From positions 124,001 through 188,000 of the forward strand of contig NZ_JAYKGJ010000004.1 of NCBI RefSeq assembly GCF_036860695.1: DNA of 64,000 bases. Direction: 5' to 3'. The notes beneath the pieces were generated by a model, which saw nothing but the letters and a program-made list of their open reading frames with translations, did no database searches and was not told the origin of the DNA. Of this stretch, positions 1-8,916 are shown piece after piece. The position numbers and the translations under genes are program-made. This stretch comes from Rosettibacter firmus (GTDB lineage: Bacteria > Bacteroidota > Ignavibacteria > Ignavibacteriales > Melioribacteraceae). Position 1 is the stretch's first letter. Each line of letters begins with the position of its first letter.

Positions 1-2
1 AG

Positions 3-104
3 GGCGTTGCTCCTCAAACTATTTCATTCGATTGGCAGATTAACATAAACGGTGTTTATGAAAGCGCATATTTTATAAATCAGATTGTATTTTCAAAAAA
101 ATAA
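3..104 (+). CDS. 3' end of an unidentified protein (cut by window start)
   Basis: The window opens inside a gene. Reading from base 3 gives 33 codons without a stop, ending in TAA at 102-104. The visible tail is polar and aromatic (for example DWQINING-like spacing and a final FSKK), which resembles the end of a secreted or outer-membrane protein, but too little is present to name a family. It is followed at once by a small inverted repeat and then by another exported protein gene on the same strand. Confidence 0.6.
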   Translation, partial: GVAPQTISFDWQININGVYESAYFINQIVFSKK

Positions 105-107
105 AAT

Positions 108-127
108 TCTATCAATCCATTGATAGA
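108..127. repeat. Perfect inverted repeat, 9-bp arms with a 2-base spacer
   Basis: The left arm TCTATCAAT and right arm ATTGATAGA flank the spacer CC. It lies 4 bases after the stop of the truncated gene and about 40 bases before the next start. There is no strong T run after it, so it could be a weak terminator or a protein-binding palindrome in the promoter of the gene at 165. Confidence 0.45.
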
Positions 128-164
128 TTTAATAAATAATAACAAATAAACAGAGGAGTTAAAA

Positions 165-722
165 ATGAAAAAAGCTACAGCCATTCTTTTTTTTGTTCTT
201 TTAATAGTACTTAATCTTAGCATTAAAGCACAATCAGATTTTGGATTAAAAGGCATCGGCGCAAAATTGGGTTATGTCTCTCCAGAAGATCCTATTGAAA
301 GTACAATCGGTTTTGGTGCAGTAGTCAATCTAGGCCAAATTATTCCTGCAATAAAACTTGATGCTGGAATTGATTACTGGTCTAAAACTTATGACAGCGG
401 ATCAATTTATGGTACTACTTGGGAAAGTACTATATCAGCCATTACAATTTATGGACTCGGGAAATATTATATTCCTGTTGGTAATACTCCGGTTAAACCT
501 TATGGTGGAGTTGGTTTAGGATTTGTAATTTCTAAAGTTAGCGTGGATGTACCTGGCTTTTCTACATCAGAAAGTGATACTGATTTTGGATTCAGATTAG
601 TTGGAGGAGCTGATTACCAGATTTCACCAAACATAAAAGGATTTGCCGAAATTAATTATCACTCAAATGGAACAGACTTCCTTGGAATTTTTGCAGGTGT
701 AGTATATATACTTGGCAAGTAA
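165..722 (+). CDS. Outer-membrane beta-barrel protein (porin-family-like)
   Basis: A 185-residue exported protein. Residues 1-23 form a Sec signal peptide (KK, then a long hydrophobic core, ending KAQS). The mature part alternates polar and hydrophobic residues with many Gly and Tyr, as in 8-stranded beta-barrels. It has repeated G-x-G-x turns such as YGGVGLGF and FGFRLVGGADY, and ends with an aromatic-rich strand. The start is supported by a GAGGAG ribosome site 6 bases upstream. It appears monocistronic, between an inverted repeat and a strong terminator. The ligand or role cannot be told; the family often has structural or adhesion roles. Confidence 0.7.
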   Translation: MKKATAILFFVLLIVLNLSIKAQSDFGLKGIGAKLGYVSPEDPIESTIGFGAVVNLGQIIPAIKLDAGIDYWSKTYDSGSIYGTTWESTISAITIYGLGKYYIPVGNTPVKPYGGVGLGFVISKVSVDVPGFSTSESDTDFGFRLVGGADYQISPNIKGFAEINYHSNGTDFLGIFAGVVYILGK

Positions 723-752
723 TTTTAATACAATTAATTTATAACTTTGCTT

Positions 753-792
753 GATGACCCGGTAAAACAAACTTACCGGGTCATCTTTTTTT
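753..792 (+). terminator. Rho-independent terminator
   Basis: A perfect 13-bp stem (GATGACCCGGTAA pairing with TTACCGGGTCATC), a 7-base loop and seven T residues follow the beta-barrel gene by about 30 bases. It should end that transcript before the epimerase gene. Confidence 0.92.
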
Positions 793-857
793 GAGATATC
801 TCTTCCTTTAATCCTTTTCTATTTGTAACTTAATAGCACAAAATAGGAGAACTGAAT

Positions 858-1265
858 ATGGAAATAACTCATCTCGATCATATAGCAATTGCAGTAAAAA
901 ATTTAGATGAAAAAATTAAATATTACGAAAATGTTCTTGGATTAAAATGTAATTCAATTGATGAATCAAGAACACAAAAAACAAGAACTGCATATTTCAC
1001 AATAGGCCAGACAAAAATTTATTTAATTGAATCGACCGAACCTTATGGCCCAATTGGAAGATTTATTGAAAATAAAGGTGAAGGAATTCATCACATATCT
1101 TTTGCTGTAAAAGATCTACCTGCTGCATTAAAAGAAGCTGCTTCAAAAGGTGTACAATTAATTGATACTGAGCCAAAATTAAGTCCAGAAGGTTATTACA
1201 TTGCTTATTTACATCCAAAATCTACACATGGAGTACTAACACAACTTTGTGAGTTACCCAAGTAA
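858..1265 (+). CDS. mce: Methylmalonyl-CoA epimerase
   Basis: Interconverts (R)- and (S)-methylmalonyl-CoA in the propionate/succinate pathway. It is a cytoplasmic 135-residue protein, the usual family length. It has the vicinal-oxygen-chelate (glyoxalase) fold as two repeats. The first holds LDHIAIAVKNL with metal ligand His8; the second holds GIHHISFAVKDL. The C-terminal HPKSTHGVL and TQLCE motifs are hallmarks of the epimerase, and Glu132 is the expected last metal ligand. A GGAG-like ribosome site precedes the ATG. The neighbours are unrelated; no mutase gene is in the window. Confidence 0.93.
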   Translation: MEITHLDHIAIAVKNLDEKIKYYENVLGLKCNSIDESRTQKTRTAYFTIGQTKIYLIESTEPYGPIGRFIENKGEGIHHISFAVKDLPAALKEAASKGVQLIDTEPKLSPEGYYIAYLHPKSTHGVLTQLCELPK

Positions 1266-1304
1266 AACATTATTTATAAAATTAAATTCATACTTCACAT
1301 CATT

Positions 1305-3284
1305 ATGATAAAAGTATTCTCGTCAATTTTATTTTTTGCTTTATTCTTAAATCTACAAGCACAAAATGATGCAAAATATTGTTCGGAATCTAAAATTAAA
1401 TTATACAATAAAACTCTAACACTTTATAAAACATCATATTATAGCGATACAACCATTAACATCACTTATTACAAATTAAATTTATTCATCGATTACAACT
1501 CAAAATTTTTAAAAGGTGTTACAACTATAAAATTGAAACCTTCATTGGATGCTATTAATAATTTCTACCTTGATTTTTATTCCGATTTTAATATCGATTC
1601 TGTCGTAACAAGTAATATACGTTTGAGTTTTTCTAAAACAATTTCAAATAAACTCATAATTTATTTAAATAAATCTTACCCAAAGGATACTGAAATAGCA
1701 ATAGATATTCATTATCATGGCACTCCAAATTCTAACGGGGGCATTGGAGGAAGTTTTGTATTTGAAAAGACACAAGCACAAAATCCTGTTATCTGGACTT
1801 TAAGTCAACCTTATGGTGCAAGAGATTGGTTCCCTTGTAAAGATACTCCTTCGGACAAAGCTGATTCTTCTGATGTATGGATAACTGCTGATTCATTTTT
1901 TGTCTCGGTATCAAATGGAATTTTAAATGAAGTTGTAAATAATCATGATGGAACAAAAACTTATAAATGGAAAAATAGTTACCCAATTGCTAACTACCTT
2001 ATTTCACTGGCAATGTCAAATTATTTTATTTATGAAACAAAATATGAGTATGACAAAAATAAATTTTTACCTATCATCCATTACATTTATCCCGAAAACT
2101 TTCAATCCTATAAAGATATATTAGATTTAACACCTGACATGATGAAAATTTTTTCAAATAAATTTGGTGAGTATCCATTTATTAAAGAAAAATATGGACA
2201 TGCTGAATTTGGTTTTTCTGGCGGAATGGAACATCAAACATGCACATCAATTGGTGTAATTTCCGAAGATGTTATTGCTCATGAATTAGCTCATCAATGG
2301 TTTGGCGATAAAGTTACCTGTAGAGACTGGCATCATATCTGGCTTAACGAAGGTTTTGCTACTTATATTACTAATATTTACTTCGAAGAAAAATATGGTA
2401 AAGAAAAATTTGCCGAGAGAATTAACTCGATGATGACTTCTGCTAAACTATCATCAGGATCAATTTATGTCCAAAACATTGACAGTGACACTGCAATATT
2501 TAATTATAACAGAACTTACAATAAAGGTGCAACAGTCTTACACATGCTAAGAGGTATTCTGGGAGACGAAATATTTTACAAAACATTAAAAGAATATTTA
2601 AATGATCCCAAATTAGCTTACTCAACAGCAACAACAGAAGATTTCCAGAAAATTGCAGAAAGAGTCTCTGGAATGAATTTAAAATATTTTTTTGACGAAT
2701 GGATCTATGGTGAGAATTATCCTAAATATATTTTTAAATGGAATTATTATATAAATGAAAATGACAAGTATACAATTACTATTAATCTTTCACAAAAACC
2801 AAATACAAATCCACAATATTTTATTATGCCAATCAAAATTAGAGTTACAACAACTGCCGGGATTACGAATCTAAATTTGTTTAACGATAAACCAGAACAA
2901 CAGTGGGATTTTGAAATTGATGGTTTACCAATTAATGTAGAATTTGATCCAGACAACTGGATTCTTAAAGATGTAGAGATACAAAATCTTACATCTTTTA
3001 AAAAAGAAACTCCACTTGAATTTTTACTTTTTCAAAATTATCCCAACCCATTCAATCCAAACACTTTTATTAAATATCAAATACCAGCACAATGTAAAAT
3101 AGTATTAAAAATTTATGACATCTTAGGAAAAGAGATAACAACATTAATCAACGATATACAACAACCAGGTAATTACGTAATTGAATTTAATGCTGAGAAA
3201 TTTAATCTTTCAAGCGGTGTTTATTATTACAAACTCAGTACCGATTTTTTCACAGAGACAAAGAAGATGATGCTGATAAAATGA
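1305..3284 (+). CDS. Secreted M1-family metallopeptidase with type IX secretion C-terminal signal
   Basis: A 659-residue zinc aminopeptidase-like enzyme. Residues 1-19 are a signal peptide ending LQAQ. The gluzincin site is clear: HELAH at 326-330 and Glu349 in LNEGFATY give the HEXXH-18x-E zinc motif. The substrate-binding exopeptidase motif reads GGMEH rather than the usual GAMEN. A tyrosine in the YNKG region probably stabilises the transition state. The last ~80 residues, beginning with NYPNPFNP and including a YDILGKE-type strand, are a Por/T9SS sorting domain, so the enzyme is probably secreted through type IX and attached to the surface. It is convergent with the GH26 gene, with 4 bases between the two stops. 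Confidence 0.88.
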   Translation: MIKVFSSILFFALFLNLQAQNDAKYCSESKIKLYNKTLTLYKTSYYSDTTINITYYKLNLFIDYNSKFLKGVTTIKLKPSLDAINNFYLDFYSDFNIDSVVTSNIRLSFSKTISNKLIIYLNKSYPKDTEIAIDIHYHGTPNSNGGIGGSFVFEKTQAQNPVIWTLSQPYGARDWFPCKDTPSDKADSSDVWITADSFFVSVSNGILNEVVNNHDGTKTYKWKNSYPIANYLISLAMSNYFIYETKYEYDKNKFLPIIHYIYPENFQSYKDILDLTPDMMKIFSNKFGEYPFIKEKYGHAEFGFSGGMEHQTCTSIGVISEDVIAHELAHQWFGDKVTCRDWHHIWLNEGFATYITNIYFEEKYGKEKFAERINSMMTSAKLSSGSIYVQNIDSDTAIFNYNRTYNKGATVLHMLRGILGDEIFYKTLKEYLNDPKLAYSTATTEDFQKIAERVSGMNLKYFFDEWIYGENYPKYIFKWNYYINENDKYTITINLSQKPNTNPQYFIMPIKIRVTTTAGITNLNLFNDKPEQQWDFEIDGLPINVEFDPDNWILKDVEIQNLTSFKKETPLEFLLFQNYPNPFNPNTFIKYQIPAQCKIVLKIYDILGKEITTLINDIQQPGNYVIEFNAEKFNLSSGVYYYKLSTDFFTETKKMMLIK

Positions 3285-3288
3285 ATAT

Positions 3289-4500
3289 TCAATTACATCT
3301 TACTGGATAAAATCCCATTGTTTTAATGATATCAAGATTTTTTTTGAAATTAATTTTTTCGATGATATTATCATTAATTGATGTTTTATATAAATTGGGT
3401 AGATCCTTTTCTAATAAAATTTTTGGACTGAAGACAAACTCAACAAAATTTTCTGCACTTGGATGTCCCTTGTAAGGTGCATAATGATGAGTTTCGTTTG
3501 CATTTCGCCAGACCATTAAATAAGCAATTTTAATTGAATCATTATCAAATGATTTAAGCAATCTATCTGTCCACCATTTATGGTTTACAATTCCTTCGAG
3601 ACCTGTTTCTGTAAATGCTGCAATTTTATTTTTCTTTTTTGCAAGTTTTGTGATTATACTTAGTTTTTTTGTAATCCATTCTATTCCATCACCACCGGGT
3701 ACAAAATCATAATAATCATCCATTCCTAAAATATCTACAAACTCATCACCAGGATAACGTTCAAGATATTCTTCTTCGCTATAAAAATTTCTATCCGGTG
3801 AATAAGCATATAAAAAATTTTTAACACCTTTTTTATTTCTTAAATAATTTACAGTTGTTCTCCATAATTCAATAAATTCTTCTTTTGTACAGAAATTTTT
3901 ACCCCACCAGAACCAGCTACCATCAAATTCATGGAATGGTCTAAAAATTATAGGAATTGGTTCTCCTGTAGAATCTTTAAGATTATTAGCAAAATCTGCA
4001 ATGGAATCGAGAGCTCTTAGATACTTCAAATAAAAACCTCCACCCGGTAATATTTTTTTTACTGCAATTGTTGTATCATAGAATGAACCATCTGTAACTG
4101 GATTATTATAATGCCAGCAGAATGTATTGACGCCTCCTCGTTTATAAGCATCAAGTACTAATTTTTTCATATAATTTTTAACAGGATTATTTTTGTTTGA
4201 TGTAATATGACTGAAATCCCATCCATATAAACCTGGATATGAATTAACAACACTTTTAACATCAGAACTATCCTTACCAAACCAACCCACACCATATGCA
4301 GTTGCATCGTGATGTCCAAAAATTATTTTATGTTCAGATAATTTTTTAAGATTATAAAAAAGTAAAACAGTTTCTTTGCTGGCAGATGAATCAACTAATT
4401 TTACATTTAATTTTTTTTGAAAATATATGCTGTTATATTCTGGCACACAGGATATTAATATCACAAAGATTAAGATTGAGAAGATTAACTTTAATTTCAT
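3289..4500 (-). CDS. GH26 endo-beta-1,4-mannanase, lipoprotein
   Basis: Hydrolyses internal beta-1,4 links of mannan or glucomannan. The 403 residues begin with a lipoprotein signal (LISC, lipid Cys18), so it is membrane-anchored, probably at the cell surface or in the periplasm. The GH26 barrel is recognised from IIFGHHDA near residue 59 (the GH26 N-terminal motif), the general acid/base Glu191 in RPFHEFDGSWFWWG, and the nucleophile Glu298 in AFTETG. It is the last gene of the minus-strand mannan array, 14 bases after the GH5 gene. Length is normal, with no extra binding module. Exact substrate (mannan, galactomannan or glucomannan) is inferred. Confidence 0.9.
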   Translation of the reverse strand: MKLKLIFSILIFVILISCVPEYNSIYFQKKLNVKLVDSSASKETVLLFYNLKKLSEHKIIFGHHDATAYGVGWFGKDSSDVKSVVNSYPGLYGWDFSHITSNKNNPVKNYMKKLVLDAYKRGGVNTFCWHYNNPVTDGSFYDTTIAVKKILPGGGFYLKYLRALDSIADFANNLKDSTGEPIPIIFRPFHEFDGSWFWWGKNFCTKEEFIELWRTTVNYLRNKKGVKNFLYAYSPDRNFYSEEEYLERYPGDEFVDILGMDDYYDFVPGGDGIEWITKKLSIITKLAKKKNKIAAFTETGLEGIVNHKWWTDRLLKSFDNDSIKIAYLMVWRNANETHHYAPYKGHPSAENFVEFVFSPKILLEKDLPNLYKTSINDNIIEKINFKKNLDIIKTMGFYPVRCN

Positions 4501-4514
4501 AGTTCTTTCTAAAA

Positions 4515-5870
4515 TTAATTTCTTGATATGCTGTTAATTTTAAATCCATTTTTAATTAAAGCATTCATTTTTTCTGAATTTTCTTTAATAATTGATAGTG
4601 TAGATAAGTCAGTATCATAAATTGAATTAAATCCTTGAGGCTCTTGAGGAGGGTCGCCAACAAATGGATCTCCAACTCGCCACATATTATCTTTATTTTT
4701 TCCTCTTCCAACACCAGCCCACGACCAGAAGTTCGTTCCGGCTATTGGAGCTCCAGAAGAAGCACTATCATAAATTATATCATAAATAATTTTATAATAT
4801 TTATCGCGTGCTGTTGTAGGAGTTCCAGCACTACAAATTTCATTATCACGAGATAAACCAAATTCTTCCAGTGTTATGGGTTTATTTAATATTCTTGCAT
4901 ACTTTAAATGCTTATTTATATAATCAATAGCTTTTTCAATTGTAGAAGGGAGTGTTTCGTCTATTCTTTTTGCATCGAACCAGCCCCAGTTTTTAGGCCA
5001 GAGATGAAAAGTAATATAATCAATATTTTTGCTTTGATGTGCTTTCAAATATATTTCTTCTGAATCAAGACATCCTCTTAAACCTTCATTCCCTGTTGTA
5101 ACAAGATGATTTGGATCAAGAGAATGAATGAATGCAGCTGTTTCATCAATCCATTTATAAAAATAATCAACATAAGGAAGTGCAACATCACCCCATCCGG
5201 GTCTTGGCTCGTTAGCTAATTGCCATGCCATTATTGTTGGATCTTCAAAATAATATTGACCAGTAAATTTATTTTTACGAGTAATTATTTTTTTAATAAA
5301 TTCTCTGAAATGTTCATTTGCTTTCTCATTCCTGTAAAACTCAGCTGAATAATTCATAAAATCTGGCCATGAATATTCTGGTTTATTTGGATCTACTTCT
5401 TTTCCACTCCCAAACCATTTATTATAAACAACAAATCCACCCGACCATTCCCAGTAGTTACCTAAAAAAACTACAGCATGCATATTTCTTTTTTTCATTT
5501 CTGCAAGAAGATAATCAAGTCCTTCAAGAAGATCTTCGTTATAAATTCCGGGTTCAGGTTGAATTGCTGGCTCGAGCGAAGTTTTTATATAAGATTTTTC
5601 TGATGCAGCAAGAATTCTAAGATTTGTAATTCCATTTTCTTTCAGTAAATCAAGTTCTCGTTTTAATCTTTCTCTATCTCCAGTTACACCTGGAGAGCCA
5701 AGGTAACAACCATACCAGAAATTCGCACCAACAAAGTAATAGGGTTTCCCATTTAATTCGAATTGTGTTCCCCGTACTTTTATAAAGTCTGATGTTTCTC
5801 TAACAAGAGTTGATGAACAACCCTCAACTAAAATTACAAATGCAATAAGAAGTAAAAAAATTTTCTTCAT
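4515..5870 (-). CDS. GH5 (subfamily 7-like) beta-mannanase, lipoprotein
   Basis: A 451-residue endo-beta-1,4-mannosidase-like enzyme. The N-terminus has a lipoprotein signal ending VEGC (Cys18). FELNGKPYYFVGANFWYG near residue 37 is the typical start of a GH5_7 barrel. The acid/base is Glu221 in QLANEPRPG and the nucleophile is Glu336 in LEEFG. His and Trp residues of FHLWPKNWGW line the predicted active site. The start is supported by AGAGG 5 bases upstream. It lies 84 bases after the sigma-54 regulator gene and probably shares a transcript with the GH26 gene. Two mannanases of different families suggest complementary attack on mannan chains. Confidence 0.88.
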   Translation of the reverse strand: MKKIFLLLIAFVILVEGCSSTLVRETSDFIKVRGTQFELNGKPYYFVGANFWYGCYLGSPGVTGDRERLKRELDLLKENGITNLRILAASEKSYIKTSLEPAIQPEPGIYNEDLLEGLDYLLAEMKKRNMHAVVFLGNYWEWSGGFVVYNKWFGSGKEVDPNKPEYSWPDFMNYSAEFYRNEKANEHFREFIKKIITRKNKFTGQYYFEDPTIMAWQLANEPRPGWGDVALPYVDYFYKWIDETAAFIHSLDPNHLVTTGNEGLRGCLDSEEIYLKAHQSKNIDYITFHLWPKNWGWFDAKRIDETLPSTIEKAIDYINKHLKYARILNKPITLEEFGLSRDNEICSAGTPTTARDKYYKIIYDIIYDSASSGAPIAGTNFWSWAGVGRGKNKDNMWRVGDPFVGDPPQEPQGFNSIYDTDLSTLSIIKENSEKMNALIKNGFKINSISRN

Positions 5871-5954
5871 ATTACCTCTTTAATGAATAATATGGTATAA
5901 AGTTGTTCAATACATAAAAATGTTGTGATAAGAAAAAGCTGAAAAATAAGAGCA

Positions 5955-7409
5955 TTATTTGAGACCCAATTCTTTACACATTCTGTAGAAATTTGATGGT
6001 GCTAAACCAAGTCGTTCCGCAGCAGCAGAGTCGGAACTTGAAATGCTTCTGACATATTTGAAATATTTAATACGAAATTGTCTTTCTACTTCTTTAAGAG
6101 GCAATACCTGTCCATTATAAATGTCTTCAAAATTTGTTTCTTCTTTTGCAATTATTTGATTACCAAGTATAAGTGGGCTACTAATATCCTTTGCTGTAAT
6201 TGTTCCCGAACAATTTAACATTAAACGTTGAACAACATTTCTTAACTCTCTTACATTGCCGGGCCATTTGTAGTTTAATAGAATTTCCTTGACTTTTTCA
6301 TCGTATGTTGGTTTAGGAATTTCCATATCATTGCTGAAGTAATCAAGAAAATAATCAAAGAGTAAAATAATATCTTCTCCTCTATCTTTAAGTGGCACAA
6401 TATCAAGAGGAACAACATTCAATCTGTAATATAAATCTTCTCTGAAACGATTATTATTAACTTCATTAGCTAAATTTTTATTTGTTGCAGCAATAATTCT
6501 AACATTAACAGATATTTTTTCTGTTCTACCAATTTTTTCAATTTCTCCTTCCTGTATTACTCGTAATAATTTAACCTGAGCTGAAGGAGGAAGTTCAGCA
6601 ACTTCATCTAAAAAGATTGTACCATTATTTGCAATTTCAAACAAGCCGGCTTTACTACCACTTGCCCCGGTAAAAGAACCTTTTTCAAATCCAAAGAGCT
6701 CACTCTCAATTAATTCAGATGGAATGCTTCCACAATTGATTGGTACAAAATTTTCGTACCTTCGCTTACTTTTAAGATGAATATTCCATGCAACTAATTC
6801 CTTCCCTGTACCGGATGGACCATTAATTAAAATATTCACATCACTCTTTGCATATTTTTCAATATTTTCTTTTAACTGCAACATTGGTTTCGATTCGCCA
6901 ATTATTTTTTTTGATTCAAGTAATTTTTCTATACTCTGTTTTAATCTTTTATCTGATTTCAATTTTTGTTTTTCTAATTTCTTTTTTTCATAAGCATTAA
7001 AAATGCTTAATATAAAATCTGTGGGTTGATAGATATACTCTTCGATATTTCCGGGATATTTAGTACAATACCAGAAAGCACCTGCCCGCAGTAAATTATT
7101 TGCAAAATCATAATTTGTAATATTAATTGTCATTTTAGTAATAACAATGATTTGAATAAGTGGATCGCAATCTTTCATCTTCATAATCAATTCTTCACCC
7201 TTGAGGCCACCAGATATTTGATAATCCATAATAACAACATCATATTTATCTGGATAGGCTTTAATGAGCTGAAGAGCTGCCAGACCATTAGAAACAACAT
7301 CCAGCAGCTTAACTCTCGAGCTATAATAATTGAGAGTATTTTTCACTCTCTTTACATCAAAATCTTCATCTTCTACTAATAAAATGTTTATTTGATCAGT
7401 TTTAGTCAT
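5955..7409 (-). CDS. Sigma-54-dependent response regulator (NtrC family)
   Basis: Activates sigma-54 RNA polymerase. The order is a receiver domain (acid pocket in LLVEDED; phospho-acceptor Asp62 in VIMDYQ), a basic coiled linker, the AAA+ domain (Walker A GPSGTGKE at about 197-204; ELFGFEKGSFTGA; Walker B IFLDEVAEL; R-finger region) and a Fis-type helix-turn-helix at the C-terminus (AAAERLGLAPSNFYRM). The sigma-54 contact loop reads GSFTGA rather than GAFTGA. I start at the ATG one base after the kinase stop, because an AGGG ribosome site fits it; a GTG three codons upstream is also open. It is encoded directly after its kinase within the mannan locus, so it is likely to control that locus. 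Confidence 0.93.
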   Translation of the reverse strand: MTKTDQINILLVEDEDFDVKRVKNTLNYYSSRVKLLDVVSNGLAALQLIKAYPDKYDVVIMDYQISGGLKGEELIMKMKDCDPLIQIIVITKMTINITNYDFANNLLRAGAFWYCTKYPGNIEEYIYQPTDFILSIFNAYEKKKLEKQKLKSDKRLKQSIEKLLESKKIIGESKPMLQLKENIEKYAKSDVNILINGPSGTGKELVAWNIHLKSKRRYENFVPINCGSIPSELIESELFGFEKGSFTGASGSKAGLFEIANNGTIFLDEVAELPPSAQVKLLRVIQEGEIEKIGRTEKISVNVRIIAATNKNLANEVNNNRFREDLYYRLNVVPLDIVPLKDRGEDIILLFDYFLDYFSNDMEIPKPTYDEKVKEILLNYKWPGNVRELRNVVQRLMLNCSGTITAKDISSPLILGNQIIAKEETNFEDIYNGQVLPLKEVERQFRIKYFKYVRSISSSDSAAAERLGLAPSNFYRMCKELGLK

Positions 7410-7410
7410 T

Positions 7411-8901
7411 TTAAACACCCTGGTTTTTAATTGTTAGTGTGAATCTACAACCACCTTCAGTTAGATTAATTACATCTATATCCCAGCCACATTTTTCGAC
7501 AGCCATCTGATAAGCGATATAACAACCATAACCTGAATTTGCACCTTCCAGTTTTTTTGTAGATTCGTTTTCTAAAAATATTCTTTTTATTCCATTTTCA
7601 TTCACTTCAAGTAATTCTTCTTTAATTCCCACACCATCATCTTCGATAACAATGTAAGACAGATTTGTTCCAGGATCATATTTTGTAGAAATCTTTATTG
7701 TAATTGATTTTTTATTTCCATGATCTATGCTATTCTGTATCAATGGTTCAAGTATTTCCCAGATAACAAACTCATTTACATTAACTGGAGGTAATTTTTC
7801 ATCCAGTTCTACTTTGAAATTAAACATCTCGTTTTTACTTGAAATACGTAAAAAGACATTATCGATAATAAATTTAATAACTTCGTTAATATTTGTACTG
7901 AACATTGGATTAATAATTGTATTAATATCCTGGTCATACCACTTCATATCATAAATAATTCTTGAAATAAAATTCGAATAAGTAATTACTCTATTTTTTA
8001 GTTCTTCTATTCCATGTGCATTCATTTTACGAACATCTTCTTTAATGAATCCAATTATTTTTTCTGCTTTATGATGAGTATGATAAATACGTTTTGTAAA
8101 TAGCGATTCTTTTTCGAGTCTTATTTGTTTCTTAATATTTTCCTGATGTTCTTCATAAAATTTTTGTAAAGCTTCGTTACGTTCTTTTACTGCCTGAGAT
8201 GATATAACAAAAATTATTATTAAGCCTATAAAAATTAGCGAAGTATAAATCATTGCTACTTTATCGTAACTTGCACGTACTTCTTTTGTGAGAAAAGAAA
8301 AATCAGGTGTAATCTTCATATACATTACACCAAGATATTCACCATCGGGTACAAAAGGAACAAGAATATTAAATGTCTTATTGTTTTCAAGAGTACTATA
8401 AATAATTTCAGAAGCTTTCATTTTGTCTTTAACTTTCAAAAACAATTTTACTGCTTCGATATGAGCATCTCGATGAGTATCATAAGGTTCGAGTGTGTTT
8501 GTTAAGAATTTATATAATTTTTGTCCGCTATCAATTACATATAGTCTGTGGTTTTTTATTAATATCAAACTAATATCTTCAACACTTTTTTGAATAAGTT
8601 GTTGTTTAAAAATTACATTAAAGGAATATGTTATTCGTCTTTCATCGTATTCGCTTTGTGGTTTTTCCATAAACAAATTTTCATAAAGTAATTCCATACT
8701 TGTAGAAGTAACAATAGCCAATCGTTCAGCAGAATATTTTTGATACCATGACTGAGTTTCTACAAGAAAATCGTTTAGCGAAGATTTTTGAACTAACGCC
8801 ATTATAATTTGAAATACAATAAGAATAAACAGAAATGCTGTTATATGTTTAATTTCAAATCGATATTTAGAAAATTTATTTTTTACTTTTTGCCTTACCA
8901 T
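7411..8901 (-). CDS. Membrane sensor histidine kinase
   Basis: A 496-residue kinase. It has a first membrane helix at about 18-37, an extracytoplasmic sensor segment of ~170 residues, a second helix at about 216-236 (IFIGLIIIFVIS), a coiled coil, a dimerisation region, and an ATPase domain with an N box (EPLIQNSIDHG), G1 (EDDGVGI) and G2 (GANSGYGCYIA). No canonical HisKA H-E-x-x-P box is obvious; the YHTHHKAEKI segment is the likely helical phospho-acceptor region. The gene lies between the sugar-binding protein and the sigma-54 regulator with gaps of 15 bases and 1 base. This suggests the three act as one sensing unit, with the binding protein presenting the ligand to the sensor domain. Confidence 0.88.
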   Translation of the reverse strand: MVRQKVKNKFSKYRFEIKHITAFLFILIVFQIIMALVQKSSLNDFLVETQSWYQKYSAERLAIVTSTSMELLYENLFMEKPQSEYDERRITYSFNVIFKQQLIQKSVEDISLILIKNHRLYVIDSGQKLYKFLTNTLEPYDTHRDAHIEAVKLFLKVKDKMKASEIIYSTLENNKTFNILVPFVPDGEYLGVMYMKITPDFSFLTKEVRASYDKVAMIYTSLIFIGLIIIFVISSQAVKERNEALQKFYEEHQENIKKQIRLEKESLFTKRIYHTHHKAEKIIGFIKEDVRKMNAHGIEELKNRVITYSNFISRIIYDMKWYDQDINTIINPMFSTNINEVIKFIIDNVFLRISSKNEMFNFKVELDEKLPPVNVNEFVIWEILEPLIQNSIDHGNKKSITIKISTKYDPGTNLSYIVIEDDGVGIKEELLEVNENGIKRIFLENESTKKLEGANSGYGCYIAYQMAVEKCGWDIDVINLTEGGCRFTLTIKNQGV

Positions 8902-8916
8902 AAAATCTAATTAAAG

